NCBI GenBank assembly: GCA_046704085.1
Contig: JBJKSJ010000251.1
Span: 15,510-79,509, forward strand
Direction: 5' to 3'
Length of the DNA stretch: 64,000 nucleotides
From: DATBHW01 sp046704085
GTDB taxonomy: Bacteria > Chloroflexota > Ktedonobacteria > Ktedonobacterales > DATBGS01
In this document: piece after piece, positions 1 through 8,950 of the stretch
Numbering within the stretch: the stretch's first letter is position 1
How the letters are laid out: the number at the start of each line of letters is the position of its first letter
Program-made: the position numbers and the translations under genes
Notes under the pieces: model-generated
Database searches by the model: none
What the model was told of the DNA's origin: nothing
What the model saw: only the letters and a program-made list of their open reading frames with translations

Positions 1-181
1 AACCTGCATTGGTACGCCCGTTGCTGCTGGAAAAATTACAAGCCAAATCATCATAGCTGGTGTCGGCTGCTGCGACGTCGGCGAGAACCGATGGCAAAGG
101 GCTTCTGCAAAACAGGAGCGAAACAATGGGGACTCCGGCGCAATGGTGCGCCATCACATTGTAGAGAAAGGGAACCCGGCA

Positions 182-1450
182 ATGCACAAAGCTGTGCCAG
201 AATCGGCGCCAATCAACCCCTATCACATGGCGGTAGCTCAGTTTGACGTGGCTGCGGAGAAGTTGAATCTGAGCGAGGATATGCGTCAGGTTCTGCGCTA
301 TCCCAAGCGCGAATTGATCGTCAATTTCCCAGTGCGTATGGATAACGGCTCAATCCGCATGTTCACGGGCTTTCGTGTGCAGCATAACGTGAATCGTGGA
401 CCAGCCAAAGGGGGCATCCGCTTCAGCCCCGAAGTGACCCACGATGAGGTCAAAGCGCTTTCCATGTGGATGACGTGGAAGTGTGCAGTGGTAGGTATTC
501 CCTATGGAGGCGCGAAGGGTGGCGTCATCTGCAACCCGAAAGAGATGAGCATTGGAGAGCTAGAGCGCCTCACCCGGCGCTATGCTACAGAGATTGCGAT
601 CTTGATCGGCCCCACGAGCGATATTCCTGCCCCTGACGTGAATACCAACTCCCAGGTGATGGCCTGGATTATGGATACCTACTCGATGCACGCGGGCTAT
701 TCAGTTCCCGCAGTTGTGACTGGCAAGCCTCTGGCAATAGGAGGCAGCGAAGGGCGCAACGATGCAACCGCCAGTGGAGTGGTATCCGTAATTAAGAAAG
801 CGGCTCAACATCTGAACATGAAGCTGCCAGGATTGCGCGTAGCTATCCAGGGGTATGGGAACGCTGGAGCTATCGCGGCGCGCCTGCTGCATGCTGAGGG
901 GTGTAAGATCGTGGCGGTGAGTGATACGCAGGGGGGCATCTATAACGAGGCGGGGTTGGACCCATCCAGGGTTTCGCTGCACAAGCAGGAGCAAGGGACG
1001 GTGGTTGGCTTCCCTGGTACGCAGAAGGTAGGCATCCGCGAGGTGTTAGAGTTGCCTTGCGATATTCTTATTCCCGCTGCGACGGAGGGGATGCTGACGA
1101 TTGAGAACGCTGAGCGGGTTCAGGCAAAAATTGTCGCCGAGGCCGCCAATGGTCCCACGACGCCTGATGCGGATCGCATCTTCTACAAACGGGGGGTCTT
1201 TGTCATCCCTGATATTCTAGCGAATGCTGGAGGAGTGACCGTCAGCTACTTTGAGTGGGTGCAGGATCTTCAGAGCTTCTTCTGGAGCAATGAGGAGATT
1301 GCAGCCAAGCTTGAGACGATCATGTCACGGGCTTTCCAGTCGGTCCTGGAGAAGTCGCTTGCCTATCAGTGCGATATGCGCACGGCGGCATACATGGTTG
1401 CCATTGCGCGTGTAGCCGAGGCGACCCAACTGCGCGGCATTTATCCGTGA
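182..1450 (+). CDS. gdhA: Glu/Leu/Phe/Val dehydrogenase (glutamate dehydrogenase)
   Basis: Catalyses reversible oxidative deamination of glutamate to 2-oxoglutarate and ammonia with NAD(P), in the cytosol. The N-terminal dimerisation/substrate domain carries the PAKGGIRF signature and the catalytic-lysine motif GGAKGG; the Rossmann domain has GYGNAG near the middle, and the C-terminal NAGGVTVSYFEWVQ block is typical of the family. About 420 residues is the usual length of the small hexameric class. I prefer the ATG at 182, preceded by AAAGGG; an in-frame ATG at 143 would add 13 residues unlike the family. It stands alone and is followed by a strong hairpin. Family assignment is firm; cofactor preference and glutamate versus leucine/valine preference are not settled by sequence reading alone. 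Confidence 0.93.
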   Translation: MHKAVPESAPINPYHMAVAQFDVAAEKLNLSEDMRQVLRYPKRELIVNFPVRMDNGSIRMFTGFRVQHNVNRGPAKGGIRFSPEVTHDEVKALSMWMTWKCAVVGIPYGGAKGGVICNPKEMSIGELERLTRRYATEIAILIGPTSDIPAPDVNTNSQVMAWIMDTYSMHAGYSVPAVVTGKPLAIGGSEGRNDATASGVVSVIKKAAQHLNMKLPGLRVAIQGYGNAGAIAARLLHAEGCKIVAVSDTQGGIYNEAGLDPSRVSLHKQEQGTVVGFPGTQKVGIREVLELPCDILIPAATEGMLTIENAERVQAKIVAEAANGPTTPDADRIFYKRGVFVIPDILANAGGVTVSYFEWVQDLQSFFWSNEEIAAKLETIMSRAFQSVLEKSLAYQCDMRTAAYMVAIARVAEATQLRGIYP

Positions 1451-1495
1451 TAGTCCCCCAGAACCCTGGCTCTGGATCAAAGCAGAGCTACTAGG

Positions 1496-1568
1496 AGAGG
1501 AGCCGCTGCTGGCTTCCAGCGGGTCTATTCCTCGCTGTATCTGTTCAGCAGCGGCTCCTCTTTCTTGG
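1496..1568 (+). terminator. Intrinsic terminator-like hairpin after gdhA
   Basis: A perfect 16-bp inverted repeat (AGAGGAGCCGCTGCTG at 1496-1511, its complement at 1546-1561) is followed by TTCTT. It lies 45 bases after the dehydrogenase stop. The long 34-base loop and modest T tract make it an imperfect but likely terminator. Confidence 0.65.
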
Positions 1569-1622
1569 AATGTCGCGTTATGTGGCGCACGCGCCACAAC
1601 AGTCTTCTACACGCTATTGCTT

Positions 1623-2411
1623 ATGAAGCAGGAATCAGGTGAATTAACGGGGAACTCTCAAGAGCCAGGCGAACAGGCTGGTACACCATCTTTTCCTGTG
1701 TCCTCTCTCCCGAAGAGGAAGAGAATATTCCAGGAGCGCCCCGCTCAGCCGGGTCAAGCCGTTCACTCTGCTCAGGATGAACGGCTGGAACGCCTTCGAG
1801 AACTGCGCAAACAACGCCAGCAATCTGGTTCTGGGCAGCTTCCTTCAGGAGGATACGAGCGGCGAGGATTGCCAACCCCTCCTCCGCCTCAGCCAGCATT
1901 TCAGGAGATCGTCAGAAACTGGTGGTATCATGGCCCCTTTCCAAGCCAATCGCCATCTCCACGTTCCGCAGGCGCCAGCGAGAGCAAAACAGGGGAAGAT
2001 GCGTTGCGCCGCTCCCAGACAGGGGAATCTAGACCCTGGGAGGCCCGAACAAGAGCCTTGCTCACCCAGGGTCATAAGACGCTTGCCATCGTAAAGGTTA
2101 AGGCGCAGGTGCTTGCGAGCCAGGCCAAAAGCTTCCTCAACCAGAAGATGCAAAGTCAGCACCAGTCTCCTAGGAGCGAAGAGACGGTGCCGGGAATGAT
2201 TGTTCTTGGTTTTGCCCCTGCTATCTCTCGGCAAGAAGCAGCGCAGGTGATCGGCGTCCTTGGAGGCAAGCCGCTGCGCCACAAGGCGGCGCTCAATGTA
2301 TATCAGGTCGCCGTACCTCCTGGACAAGAGGAGTTCTTGATCCAGCAATATCTGCTTCAACCTGGCATTGTTTCTGCCACCCTGGAACGGGTTCCTCCTC
2401 CGCAGCACTGA
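1623..2411 (+). CDS. Orphan protein with subtilase-propeptide-like C-terminus
   Basis: Not a recognised full-length family. The first ~170 of 262 residues are low-complexity and hydrophilic, rich in Gln, Pro, Ser, Arg and Glu with no membrane segment. The last ~75 residues (MIVLGFAPAISRQEAAQVIG ... NVYQVAVPPGQEEFLIQQYL) resemble the N-terminal inhibitory prodomain of fervidolysin/thermitase-type subtilases (pattern: valine-rich strand, phi-x-x-G-GG, Ala-Tyr-x-V-x-V-P-x-Gly). Here that module is at the C-terminus with no protease domain in the frame or nearby. The start is uncertain: ATG at 1623, or TTG at 1617, with no strong ribosome site. It could be a free-standing protease inhibitor/chaperone or a small structural module; this is inference. 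Confidence 0.6.
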   Translation: MKQESGELTGNSQEPGEQAGTPSFPVSSLPKRKRIFQERPAQPGQAVHSAQDERLERLRELRKQRQQSGSGQLPSGGYERRGLPTPPPPQPAFQEIVRNWWYHGPFPSQSPSPRSAGASESKTGEDALRRSQTGESRPWEARTRALLTQGHKTLAIVKVKAQVLASQAKSFLNQKMQSQHQSPRSEETVPGMIVLGFAPAISRQEAAQVIGVLGGKPLRHKAALNVYQVAVPPGQEEFLIQQYLLQPGIVSATLERVPPPQH

Positions 2412-2503
2412 CTCATGGTAGATGGGATTGTTGCTGCTCTGCCTGAAAAGAGCGCCTGATATTTCTCTTCAACAAGAAGCATGTCTTTGCAAAGGAGTAG
2501 CGA

Positions 2504-4273
2504 ATGCCAGACCAACAAGCAGACCAGGGTGTTCACGTTGACTTTGATGTGCCAGCCAGGATGCGTGATGGGATCACTCTGCGCGCCAACATCTATCGCC
2601 CAGCCACCGAGGGGAGCTATCCAGTCTTGCTGACGCGCCTGCCTTATGGCAAAGATTTTCCGCTCGGCTCGTCGGTTCTGGACCCGGTGCAGGCAGCCCG
2701 ACGCGGCTATATCCTGGTGGTGCAGGATACACGGGGACGCTTTGCCTCTGAGGGCGAGTGGTATCCGCTGCGAGATGAGGGGCCAGATAGCTACGACACG
2801 ATTGAGTGGGCAGCAACCCTTCCAGGGAGCAATGGGAAGGTGGGGATGTATGGCGCTTCCTACTTTGGCTTTACCCAGTGGGTGGGCGCCATCGAGCGCC
2901 CGCCGCACCTGGCTGCGATGTTTCCCCATGTCACCTGGGCCGATCCGCATAATGGCGTGTTCAGCCGGGGAGGCGCCCTGGAGTTAGGGATTCAGGCAAG
3001 CTGGCTGCTTGAGACTGGCCTGGATACCGTGCTGCGCCGGGAACGAGGCAATCCTGATCCGCGTGTGGGCTTTAGTAAACTGGTGGCGCTGGCGCATGAG
3101 ATAGATCACCTCCCCAATGAAGGCTATCGCTCTCTCCCGCTGAAAGCGTTTGAGCCATTCCGCCACACTGATCTGGGCCAATCATTTTTCGATGCCATTG
3201 AGCATCCTTTTGCGCCAGCATATTCAGCCCCCTCGACCATCCTGGGGCATCATGCTCAGGTAAGTGTGCCAACCTATAATACGGGAGGCTGGTATGATAT
3301 TTTTCTGGCGGGTACGCTGCAAAACTATCAAGAGATGCGCGCCAAAGGCGCAACCTCAGAATCCCGCCAGCCCATGCTTTTGATTGGCCCCTGGTCGCAT
3401 ACTAATGCTGGTCATACGGTGGGGGATGTCGCCTTTGGCTATGGCGCGTCAGCGGCGCTCATTAACCTTCAGATTGATTTGATGAGCCTGCAATTGCGCT
3501 GGTTTGATCGCTGGCTCAGGGGAATAGAAAACGGGATTGACCGCGAGCCGCCAGTCAGGCTCTTTGTGATGGGCGAGAATGTCTGGCGTGATGAGCAGGA
3601 GTGGCCGCTGGCGCGCGCGATACCCACTCCGTTCTACCTGCATAGCAATGGACACGCCAATACGCTCGCTGGTGATGGCTCACTGAGTCTGGAACTTCCA
3701 GGCGATGAGTCGGTTGATCGTTTTGTCTATGATCCGCTCAATCCCGTCCCCACCCTGGGCGGAGCCTTGCTGATGCCGCCAATTTATCGCCCTGGCCCGC
3801 GCGATCAGCAGCCGATTGAGCGTCGCGCAGATATGCTGGTCTATACGAGCGCGCCATTGGAGCGCGCGCTCGAAGTGACCGGGCCAGTGACGGTCAGCCT
3901 CTGGGCCGCTTCCAGCACGCCAGACACTGATTTTGTGGCACGGTTAGTCGATGTGTATGAAGATGGCTTTGCGCAAAACCTGACGGATGGAATTATTCGC
4001 GCGCGGTATCGTCACAGCCTTCAGTCGCCTGAATCATTGGAGCCAGGGAAAGCCTACGAGTATACTATTGATCTGTGGGCGACGAGCAACGTCTTTCAGG
4101 CAGGCCATTGCATTCGTCTGGATATTACCAGCAGCAACTTCCCGCGTTGGGATCGTAATCTAAACACCAGCCATGAGATTGGCACTGATGCGGAGGCGCA
4201 AAGCGCCACGCAGACCATTATGCACAGCCGTGTGTATCCCTCTCATGTCCTCTTGCCAGTGATTCCACGTTAG
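2504..4273 (+). CDS. CocE/NonD family serine hydrolase
   Basis: Alpha/beta-hydrolase of the X-Pro dipeptidyl-peptidase S15 / cocaine-esterase family, hydrolysing esters or acyl groups. The nucleophile elbow YGASYFG places the serine near residue 119. The N-terminal domain has the family blocks TLRANIYRP and QDTRGRFASEGEW, the IGPWSHTNAGH block supplies the likely catalytic histidine, and the C-terminal half (from about 370) is the jelly-roll X-Pro C-domain (ALEVTGPVTVSLWAASSTPDTDF). The length of 589 is normal. The start is well supported by AAAGGAG seven bases upstream. A TetR gene follows after 19 bases, so the two are probably cotranscribed. Substrate is unknown. Confidence 0.92.
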   Translation: MPDQQADQGVHVDFDVPARMRDGITLRANIYRPATEGSYPVLLTRLPYGKDFPLGSSVLDPVQAARRGYILVVQDTRGRFASEGEWYPLRDEGPDSYDTIEWAATLPGSNGKVGMYGASYFGFTQWVGAIERPPHLAAMFPHVTWADPHNGVFSRGGALELGIQASWLLETGLDTVLRRERGNPDPRVGFSKLVALAHEIDHLPNEGYRSLPLKAFEPFRHTDLGQSFFDAIEHPFAPAYSAPSTILGHHAQVSVPTYNTGGWYDIFLAGTLQNYQEMRAKGATSESRQPMLLIGPWSHTNAGHTVGDVAFGYGASAALINLQIDLMSLQLRWFDRWLRGIENGIDREPPVRLFVMGENVWRDEQEWPLARAIPTPFYLHSNGHANTLAGDGSLSLELPGDESVDRFVYDPLNPVPTLGGALLMPPIYRPGPRDQQPIERRADMLVYTSAPLERALEVTGPVTVSLWAASSTPDTDFVARLVDVYEDGFAQNLTDGIIRARYRHSLQSPESLEPGKAYEYTIDLWATSNVFQAGHCIRLDITSSNFPRWDRNLNTSHEIGTDAEAQSATQTIMHSRVYPSHVLLPVIPR

Positions 4274-4292
4274 CAACGAAGCGAGTGAGCCG

Positions 4293-4940
4293 GTGCGAAC
4301 CAAAGCCATTCCAAAGCGTGGTTCAGATGATCCGCCTAATGAACACACATGGGTGCGTGATAAGGATGCCACGCGGCAGCGTATTTTAGACGCGGCGGAG
4401 GAGGTTTTTGCCGAGAAAGGGTATCATGGGGCAGTCGTAGATGACATCATTCGCGTAGCAAAAACGTCCAAAGGCGGTTTCTACTTCCATTTTCCCAGCA
4501 AACAAGGGATTTTTCTGGCGCTGATTGAGGCGCTGGCGCCAAAACTGATGGCAGCGGTGGATCGCGCTATTGAACGCGAGGAAACGGCTACTGCGAAGGT
4601 TGACGCGGCGCTGCGCACCGTCTTAGATCAGTTTTCCCGTCATCGCCGCTTGAGCAAGATTTTACTGATAGAGGCCAACGGGCTGGGGCATGGGTTTGAC
4701 GAGAAGATTATCGAGATTCACGGCCAGTTTGCAGTCTTGATTCAGCGGTATCTCGATCTGGCCGTAACTGAAAAGGTCATTGAGCCGCTGGATACCGAAC
4801 TCGCCGCCTATGCCTGGTTTGGGGCGATCAATGAAGTGGTCGTACGTTGGCTGGTGACGCCAGACCCTGAGCCTCTGGATCGCTCATTCCCCGCACTGCG
4901 CGCCCTGCTCTTGCGCAGTGTGGGAATGATCATCTCTTGA
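4293..4940 (+). CDS. TetR/AcrR family transcriptional regulator
   Basis: One-component repressor with an N-terminal helix-turn-helix at about residues 27-75 (RQRILDAAEEVFAEKGYHGAVVDDIIRVAKTSKGGFYFHFPSKQ, read in two parts) and a ligand-binding C-terminal half. It starts with GTG 19 bases after the CocE stop and likely shares its operon. Its 3' end is only 5 bases from the convergent ABC permease stop. Likely targets are its own operon or the neighbouring exporter; neither is shown by an operator I can identify. Confidence 0.9.
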   Translation: MRTKAIPKRGSDDPPNEHTWVRDKDATRQRILDAAEEVFAEKGYHGAVVDDIIRVAKTSKGGFYFHFPSKQGIFLALIEALAPKLMAAVDRAIEREETATAKVDAALRTVLDQFSRHRRLSKILLIEANGLGHGFDEKIIEIHGQFAVLIQRYLDLAVTEKVIEPLDTELAAYAWFGAINEVVVRWLVTPDPEPLDRSFPALRALLLRSVGMIIS

Positions 4941-4945
4941 GGTCT

Positions 4946-5758
4946 TTATTTCCAGCGCGTCAGGATCGTCTCGCGCTCAAAGAGCCGCGCGGCCAACCGC
5001 AGCAAGACGACATCGACGATGACAATAAGCGTCGCCAGGACCAGCATGGTGACCGTGTTGACAACGGAGATGCCCAACAGTTGACTGAAGAACAGGATCA
5101 AGATGGGCAAAATGACAAACGTGTTCAATTGCTCGGCGGCGCGCGGGTCGTTAGAGCGCGAGCTGACCATCAGCCCAATACAGACACTCAGTAATGTGAG
5201 TAAGGGTACCACGATAAACATCGCCAGCAGCCAGGTTGAATTAAAGATCGCGCTGTAGACAGCATCACTTAGCACCAACAGGCGCGCCATGACGAGATAG
5301 ATGATGAAACAGAGCCAGGTGCTTAAAACACCCGGAATCAGCGCCGCCAATCCTTTCGCAAGCAATAATTCAGGGATAGAGATAGGCGTCGCCAGGAGAG
5401 GTTCCAGACTACGATCTCGCTTCTCCCCCACAATGCTATAAGCCGCCATTGCGACTGGCAATGGCAGGGCCAGAATCAGGAAGAGGAGCATAAACTGGTT
5501 GGCAAGAGCCGCTTGAAAGATTTCGCCCGGCTGAAGATTGTGGAGCGCGGGATTCTGGCGGAGAAAGGCGGGCAAGCTATTGCCCACGCCAAGCTGTTGG
5601 GCAGAGACGGTGCGGGCAACTCCCAGCAGGATTAAAGGGACCGCTGTGAGTACCAGCGGCAGCAGAATGCCGATGAGTAAAATATAGCGATTCTTGAACG
5701 CATCCAGCCATTCTTTGATAACTACAATGCGGATACGCCGTAGCGAACTGGTACTCAT
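4946..5758 (-). CDS. ABC-2 type exporter permease
   Basis: Integral membrane subunit of an ABC exporter (270 residues). It has six hydrophobic segments, the typical ABC-2 features of a cytoplasmic N-terminal KEW.DAFKNRYILLIGILLPLVL block, and a central AAYSIVGEKRDRSLEPLLATPIS loop that couples to the ATPase. The start at 5758 is chosen because GGAGG lies six bases upstream and the ATG overlaps the ATPase stop as ATGA, showing translational coupling. It is clearly paralogous to the permease at 45.4 kb, sharing the GEK..SLEP/TLEP loop and the same C-terminal ERETILTRWK-type ending. Confidence 0.9.
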   Translation of the reverse strand: MSTSSLRRIRIVVIKEWLDAFKNRYILLIGILLPLVLTAVPLILLGVARTVSAQQLGVGNSLPAFLRQNPALHNLQPGEIFQAALANQFMLLFLILALPLPVAMAAYSIVGEKRDRSLEPLLATPISIPELLLAKGLAALIPGVLSTWLCFIIYLVMARLLVLSDAVYSAIFNSTWLLAMFIVVPLLTLLSVCIGLMVSSRSNDPRAAEQLNTFVILPILILFFSQLLGISVVNTVTMLVLATLIVIVDVVLLRLAARLFERETILTRWK

Positions 5759-6780
5759 CCGTGCCTCCATTCTCTTGTTGCTCCACCTGACGGCGTTCGG
5801 AGAACCGGGGGGTGTTGTGATACCTGGCTGCGTGGCATTGGTGTTCCTGGCTGATAGTCATCAGCCAGGAGGGTCAAATAGGCATCCTCCAGAGAGTGGG
5901 CTGCCTCCCCTACTGAGAAAAGATCGGCGCCAGCTTCTACCAGCCGCCGTACCATTGCCGCTGTGGCTTCCTGGCGTTCTGCGCCAGTTGTTAACGTAGC
6001 CGTCAGTGTATCGCCAGAAAATGTGACAGTACGGACAAATGGCAGCGCGTTCAACAACGTCTGATACGTGGCCGGGCGCCCACGCATCCGAAATGTCACT
6101 TGCGGCTCCCACAGTTCCTCACGCAGATGCTCAGGGGTATCCACGCGCAGTAAATGCTGGCGCATGATGCCGACGCGATCACATAATTGATCGGCTTCAA
6201 CCAGATTGTGGGTACAGAGAAAGACGGTGCGCCCCTCGGCGCGCAGTTCGGCAATCGACTCACGCACCATTCTGGCCGCTTCTGGGTCCAGCCCGCTGGT
6301 TGGCTCATCCAGGAACAGCACCTGTGGCTCATGAAGCAGCGCGCGCGCGATGGCTAGTTTCTGCTTCATCCCCTTCGAGAAGCTGGCAACCGGGTCTTTC
6401 CGTTGATTCCAGAGGTCCATTAACTGAAGATAGCGCTTTACCTGGACCTCACCATCGGTGACATCATAGAGGCCAGCGAAGATGCGTAGGTTTTGCTCGG
6501 CGCTTAGGCGCTCGTATAATCCAGGCACTTCGGTGAGGAGTCCAACGCTGCGACGAATAACCGCATTGACCTCATCACTGATCCCAATCTGCTGCCCAGC
6601 GACCCAGGCTTCGCCAGAAGTGGGGGTGATGAGCGTACTGAGCAGACGCACAGTGGTGGTCTTGCCTGCGCCATTAGGGCCAAGGAACCCAAAAACCTCA
6701 CCCTGGTCAATCTCCAGGGAGAGCGATTCAACGGCGGTTGTGGTATCAAACCGTTTGGTTAAGTTGACGGTCCGAATCAT
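5755..6780 (-). CDS. ABC transporter ATP-binding protein (ABC-2 exporter)
   Basis: ATPase driving the downstream permease. Visible motifs are Walker A GPNGAGKTTTVRLL, signature SFSKGMKQKLAIARAL, Walker B VLFLDEPTSGLDP and switch histidine CTHNL. The C-terminal ~100 residues are a DrrA/NatA-type extension. The start at 6780 is preceded by GGGGGAAGAT; the longer frame to 6822 has no such site. Substrate may be a drug, lipid or peptide; the TetR gene nearby hints at drug or metabolite efflux. It is strongly similar along its length to the ATPase at 44.5 kb. Confidence 0.92.
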   Translation of the reverse strand: MIRTVNLTKRFDTTTAVESLSLEIDQGEVFGFLGPNGAGKTTTVRLLSTLITPTSGEAWVAGQQIGISDEVNAVIRRSVGLLTEVPGLYERLSAEQNLRIFAGLYDVTDGEVQVKRYLQLMDLWNQRKDPVASFSKGMKQKLAIARALLHEPQVLFLDEPTSGLDPEAARMVRESIAELRAEGRTVFLCTHNLVEADQLCDRVGIMRQHLLRVDTPEHLREELWEPQVTFRMRGRPATYQTLLNALPFVRTVTFSGDTLTATLTTGAERQEATAAMVRRLVEAGADLFSVGEAAHSLEDAYLTLLADDYQPGTPMPRSQVSQHPPVLRTPSGGATREWRHG

Positions 6781-7123
6781 ATCTTCCCCCGCCCACTTGT
6801 GGAGTTGTGTGCAAGCGGCCACAATGTCAATCAGATCGCGCTAATAGCTGGTGGTAGGATGGATGTCGTGCCCCGTATTATAACCCATGCGTTTGATGGA
6901 AGCTAGAGGGCTTCAGCGCAGCAATACAGGAAAGCCCTGAGCTACTGAAAATGTGCGCTTTTCAGAGCATCTCGCTCGTAGTATCATACACGAGAGCGAG
7001 GATGAGCAATTCGGAAAAGGGGTTGTGCGCACCAAGAGAGGCTGGGGCAAAGGTAGGCGATAGGGAAGCAAAATGTCTGTGGAGTCTCCTGTGCGGCTAG
7101 CTTTGCGCTAATGGGAGAGATTT
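6781..7123. promoter_or_regulatory. Divergent intergenic region
   Basis: This 343-base gap separates the leftward ABC operon from the rightward kinase and should hold both promoters. I see no coding frame of note and could not pick a convincing operator. The kinase has a usable ribosome site, GGGAGAG, six bases before its ATG. Confidence 0.4.
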
Positions 7124-8950
7124 ATGGGATTAGATGCAGGAGCATCAAAGCAACGAACGCCGGAAGATTTGCTGGGGAGCGTGCTTGGAACGTGCAAGCT
7201 AGAGCGCATCCTGGGACGTGGGGGCATGGGTGTCGTCTATCTTGCCCAGCAATCGCGCCCACATCGTCAGGTCGCGGTGAAAGTGCTGCTGCTGTCGCTG
7301 ATGCCTGATCCAGAGCGCCGCGCGCGCTTCTTGAAACGTTTTCGCCGAGAGGCTGATGCGGTTGCAGCTCTGGATCATCCCAATATTTTGCCCATCTACG
7401 AATATGGCGAGCAGGCTGATCTGGCCTATCTGGTGATGCCTTACGTCAGTGGTGGAACACTGCGTAATCGTGTCGAGCGCAAGGGACAGCTCTCGCTGGC
7501 AGAAGTAGCAGGCTTTCTAGCACAGGTGGCGGCTGCATTGGATTATGCTCATGCGCGGGGGGTCATTCATCGGGATGTCAAGCCGCAAAATATGTTGCTC
7601 TATCCTGATAAGCGCCTGATGCTCAGCGATTTTGGGATTGCTAAAGTGGCCGTGCAAGCGGCAGCCGATGAGGATGGGCCACTGGCGCCGCAGTTGACAA
7701 CCCAGGGCCATGTGGTCGGCACCCCTGATTATATTGCGCCTGAACAGGCGATGGGCCAACCTGTAGACGCGCGGGCAGATATTTATAGCCTGGGAGTGGT
7801 TCTGTTCTATCTAGTAACAGGGCGTGTGCCTTTTATTGCGCCGCAGCCAATGACAGTGGCGGCGCTGCATGTGAGCGAGCCACCTCCAGCCCCACGCCAG
7901 TTTCGCCCAGACCTCCCCCCAGCGGCTGAGGCGGTGATTCTCAAGGCGCTGACGAAAGAGCCTGCCGGGCGCTATCGAACAGCTGGCGATCTCTCGCGGG
8001 CCTTTCGCGCCGCGCTGCCCACACTCCCGGCGCCCGCGCCAGCGGTGGGCCGCCATCCTGCTGCTCCTAAAGCGACGGTTTCTCCGCCGATAGCGCCTCC
8101 ACGAGCAAATCCTGCCGGAAGCGCATTACCGCCTCCTGCGTCTCCATTAGCCGCAGCGGGAAATAATCAGGGAAAGATATTCACTCGCCGACGCTGGCTG
8201 GCAATAGGCGCAACCTTGCTGATTATTATTCTGGCGGCTGGCGGAGTCTATGCTGCAACCAGGATTGGCAAACAGCAGACGATAGGTGGTTCGACGGTGA
8301 CGGCTCCTCCTATGAGGACGCCTATCCCAACGAGTACGTTTACGCCTACTCCTACAAATACGCCTACTCCCACGCCTACCAGCACGCCCACGCTGCCAGT
8401 CTATACAGCAGAGCAGTTTGAGCCGCAACAGAGCGACCTACCTGCTGGAGCAGCCGAGAGTGGTCCTCAAACGGCGGTGACGGCAGATCAATTTCATCAG
8501 CTTTATCCTGCTGGGAGCCGGGTCGTCGATCCAACGCAAGGGGACTATCATTGGCAAAAAGACATCTTCATCGAGGTTGATCAAGGGAATAGCGTGTATC
8601 TGGAGATTGCTATCGATCAGTTCAACGCGACAGTCGATGCGCAGCACTATTTTCGGGATGTAGCTCCGCATATCCAACCAGATGCCCAGCAGCACTCCAT
8701 CGGGCAACAGGAGGAGAATGGCTACTGCTGTGATGGCAACCCCACTGCCTATAATGTCTTTTTCCAGGATCAAAATGTGACGGTGATTATTCAGGTGGTG
8801 CCGTCTAGTAATGTGTCTCAGGCGATGCAGGATGGGCTGAGTGTGGGGATGAAGATGGATCAGCGCGCTCATCAGCCGACTCAAACGGGTCTGGCTGATC
8901 GTCGGCTGGCTGACCAGCAGCATCGCCTGGTAGCATCGGCGTCTCTCTGA
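7124..8950 (+). CDS. Membrane-anchored Ser/Thr protein kinase
   Basis: Hanks-type kinase with an extracytoplasmic C-terminal domain (608 residues). The kinase domain (about 25-300) has the glycine loop GRGGMGVVYL, catalytic Lys53, HRDVKPQN with Asp151, DFG at 169-171 and the APEQ motif. A proline/alanine linker follows, then one transmembrane helix at about 358-378, then a Thr-Pro-rich linker at about 399-424, common in Chloroflexota. The last ~180 residues form an unrecognised outer domain containing CC in GYCCDGN. There are no PASTA repeats. The final 146 bases overlap the 3' end of the convergent membrane-protein gene. It probably senses an external signal; the ligand is unknown. Confidence 0.93.
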   Translation: MGLDAGASKQRTPEDLLGSVLGTCKLERILGRGGMGVVYLAQQSRPHRQVAVKVLLLSLMPDPERRARFLKRFRREADAVAALDHPNILPIYEYGEQADLAYLVMPYVSGGTLRNRVERKGQLSLAEVAGFLAQVAAALDYAHARGVIHRDVKPQNMLLYPDKRLMLSDFGIAKVAVQAAADEDGPLAPQLTTQGHVVGTPDYIAPEQAMGQPVDARADIYSLGVVLFYLVTGRVPFIAPQPMTVAALHVSEPPPAPRQFRPDLPPAAEAVILKALTKEPAGRYRTAGDLSRAFRAALPTLPAPAPAVGRHPAAPKATVSPPIAPPRANPAGSALPPPASPLAAAGNNQGKIFTRRRWLAIGATLLIIILAAGGVYAATRIGKQQTIGGSTVTAPPMRTPIPTSTFTPTPTNTPTPTPTSTPTLPVYTAEQFEPQQSDLPAGAAESGPQTAVTADQFHQLYPAGSRVVDPTQGDYHWQKDIFIEVDQGNSVYLEIAIDQFNATVDAQHYFRDVAPHIQPDAQQHSIGQQEENGYCCDGNPTAYNVFFQDQNVTVIIQVVPSSNVSQAMQDGLSVGMKMDQRAHQPTQTGLADRRLADQQHRLVASASL

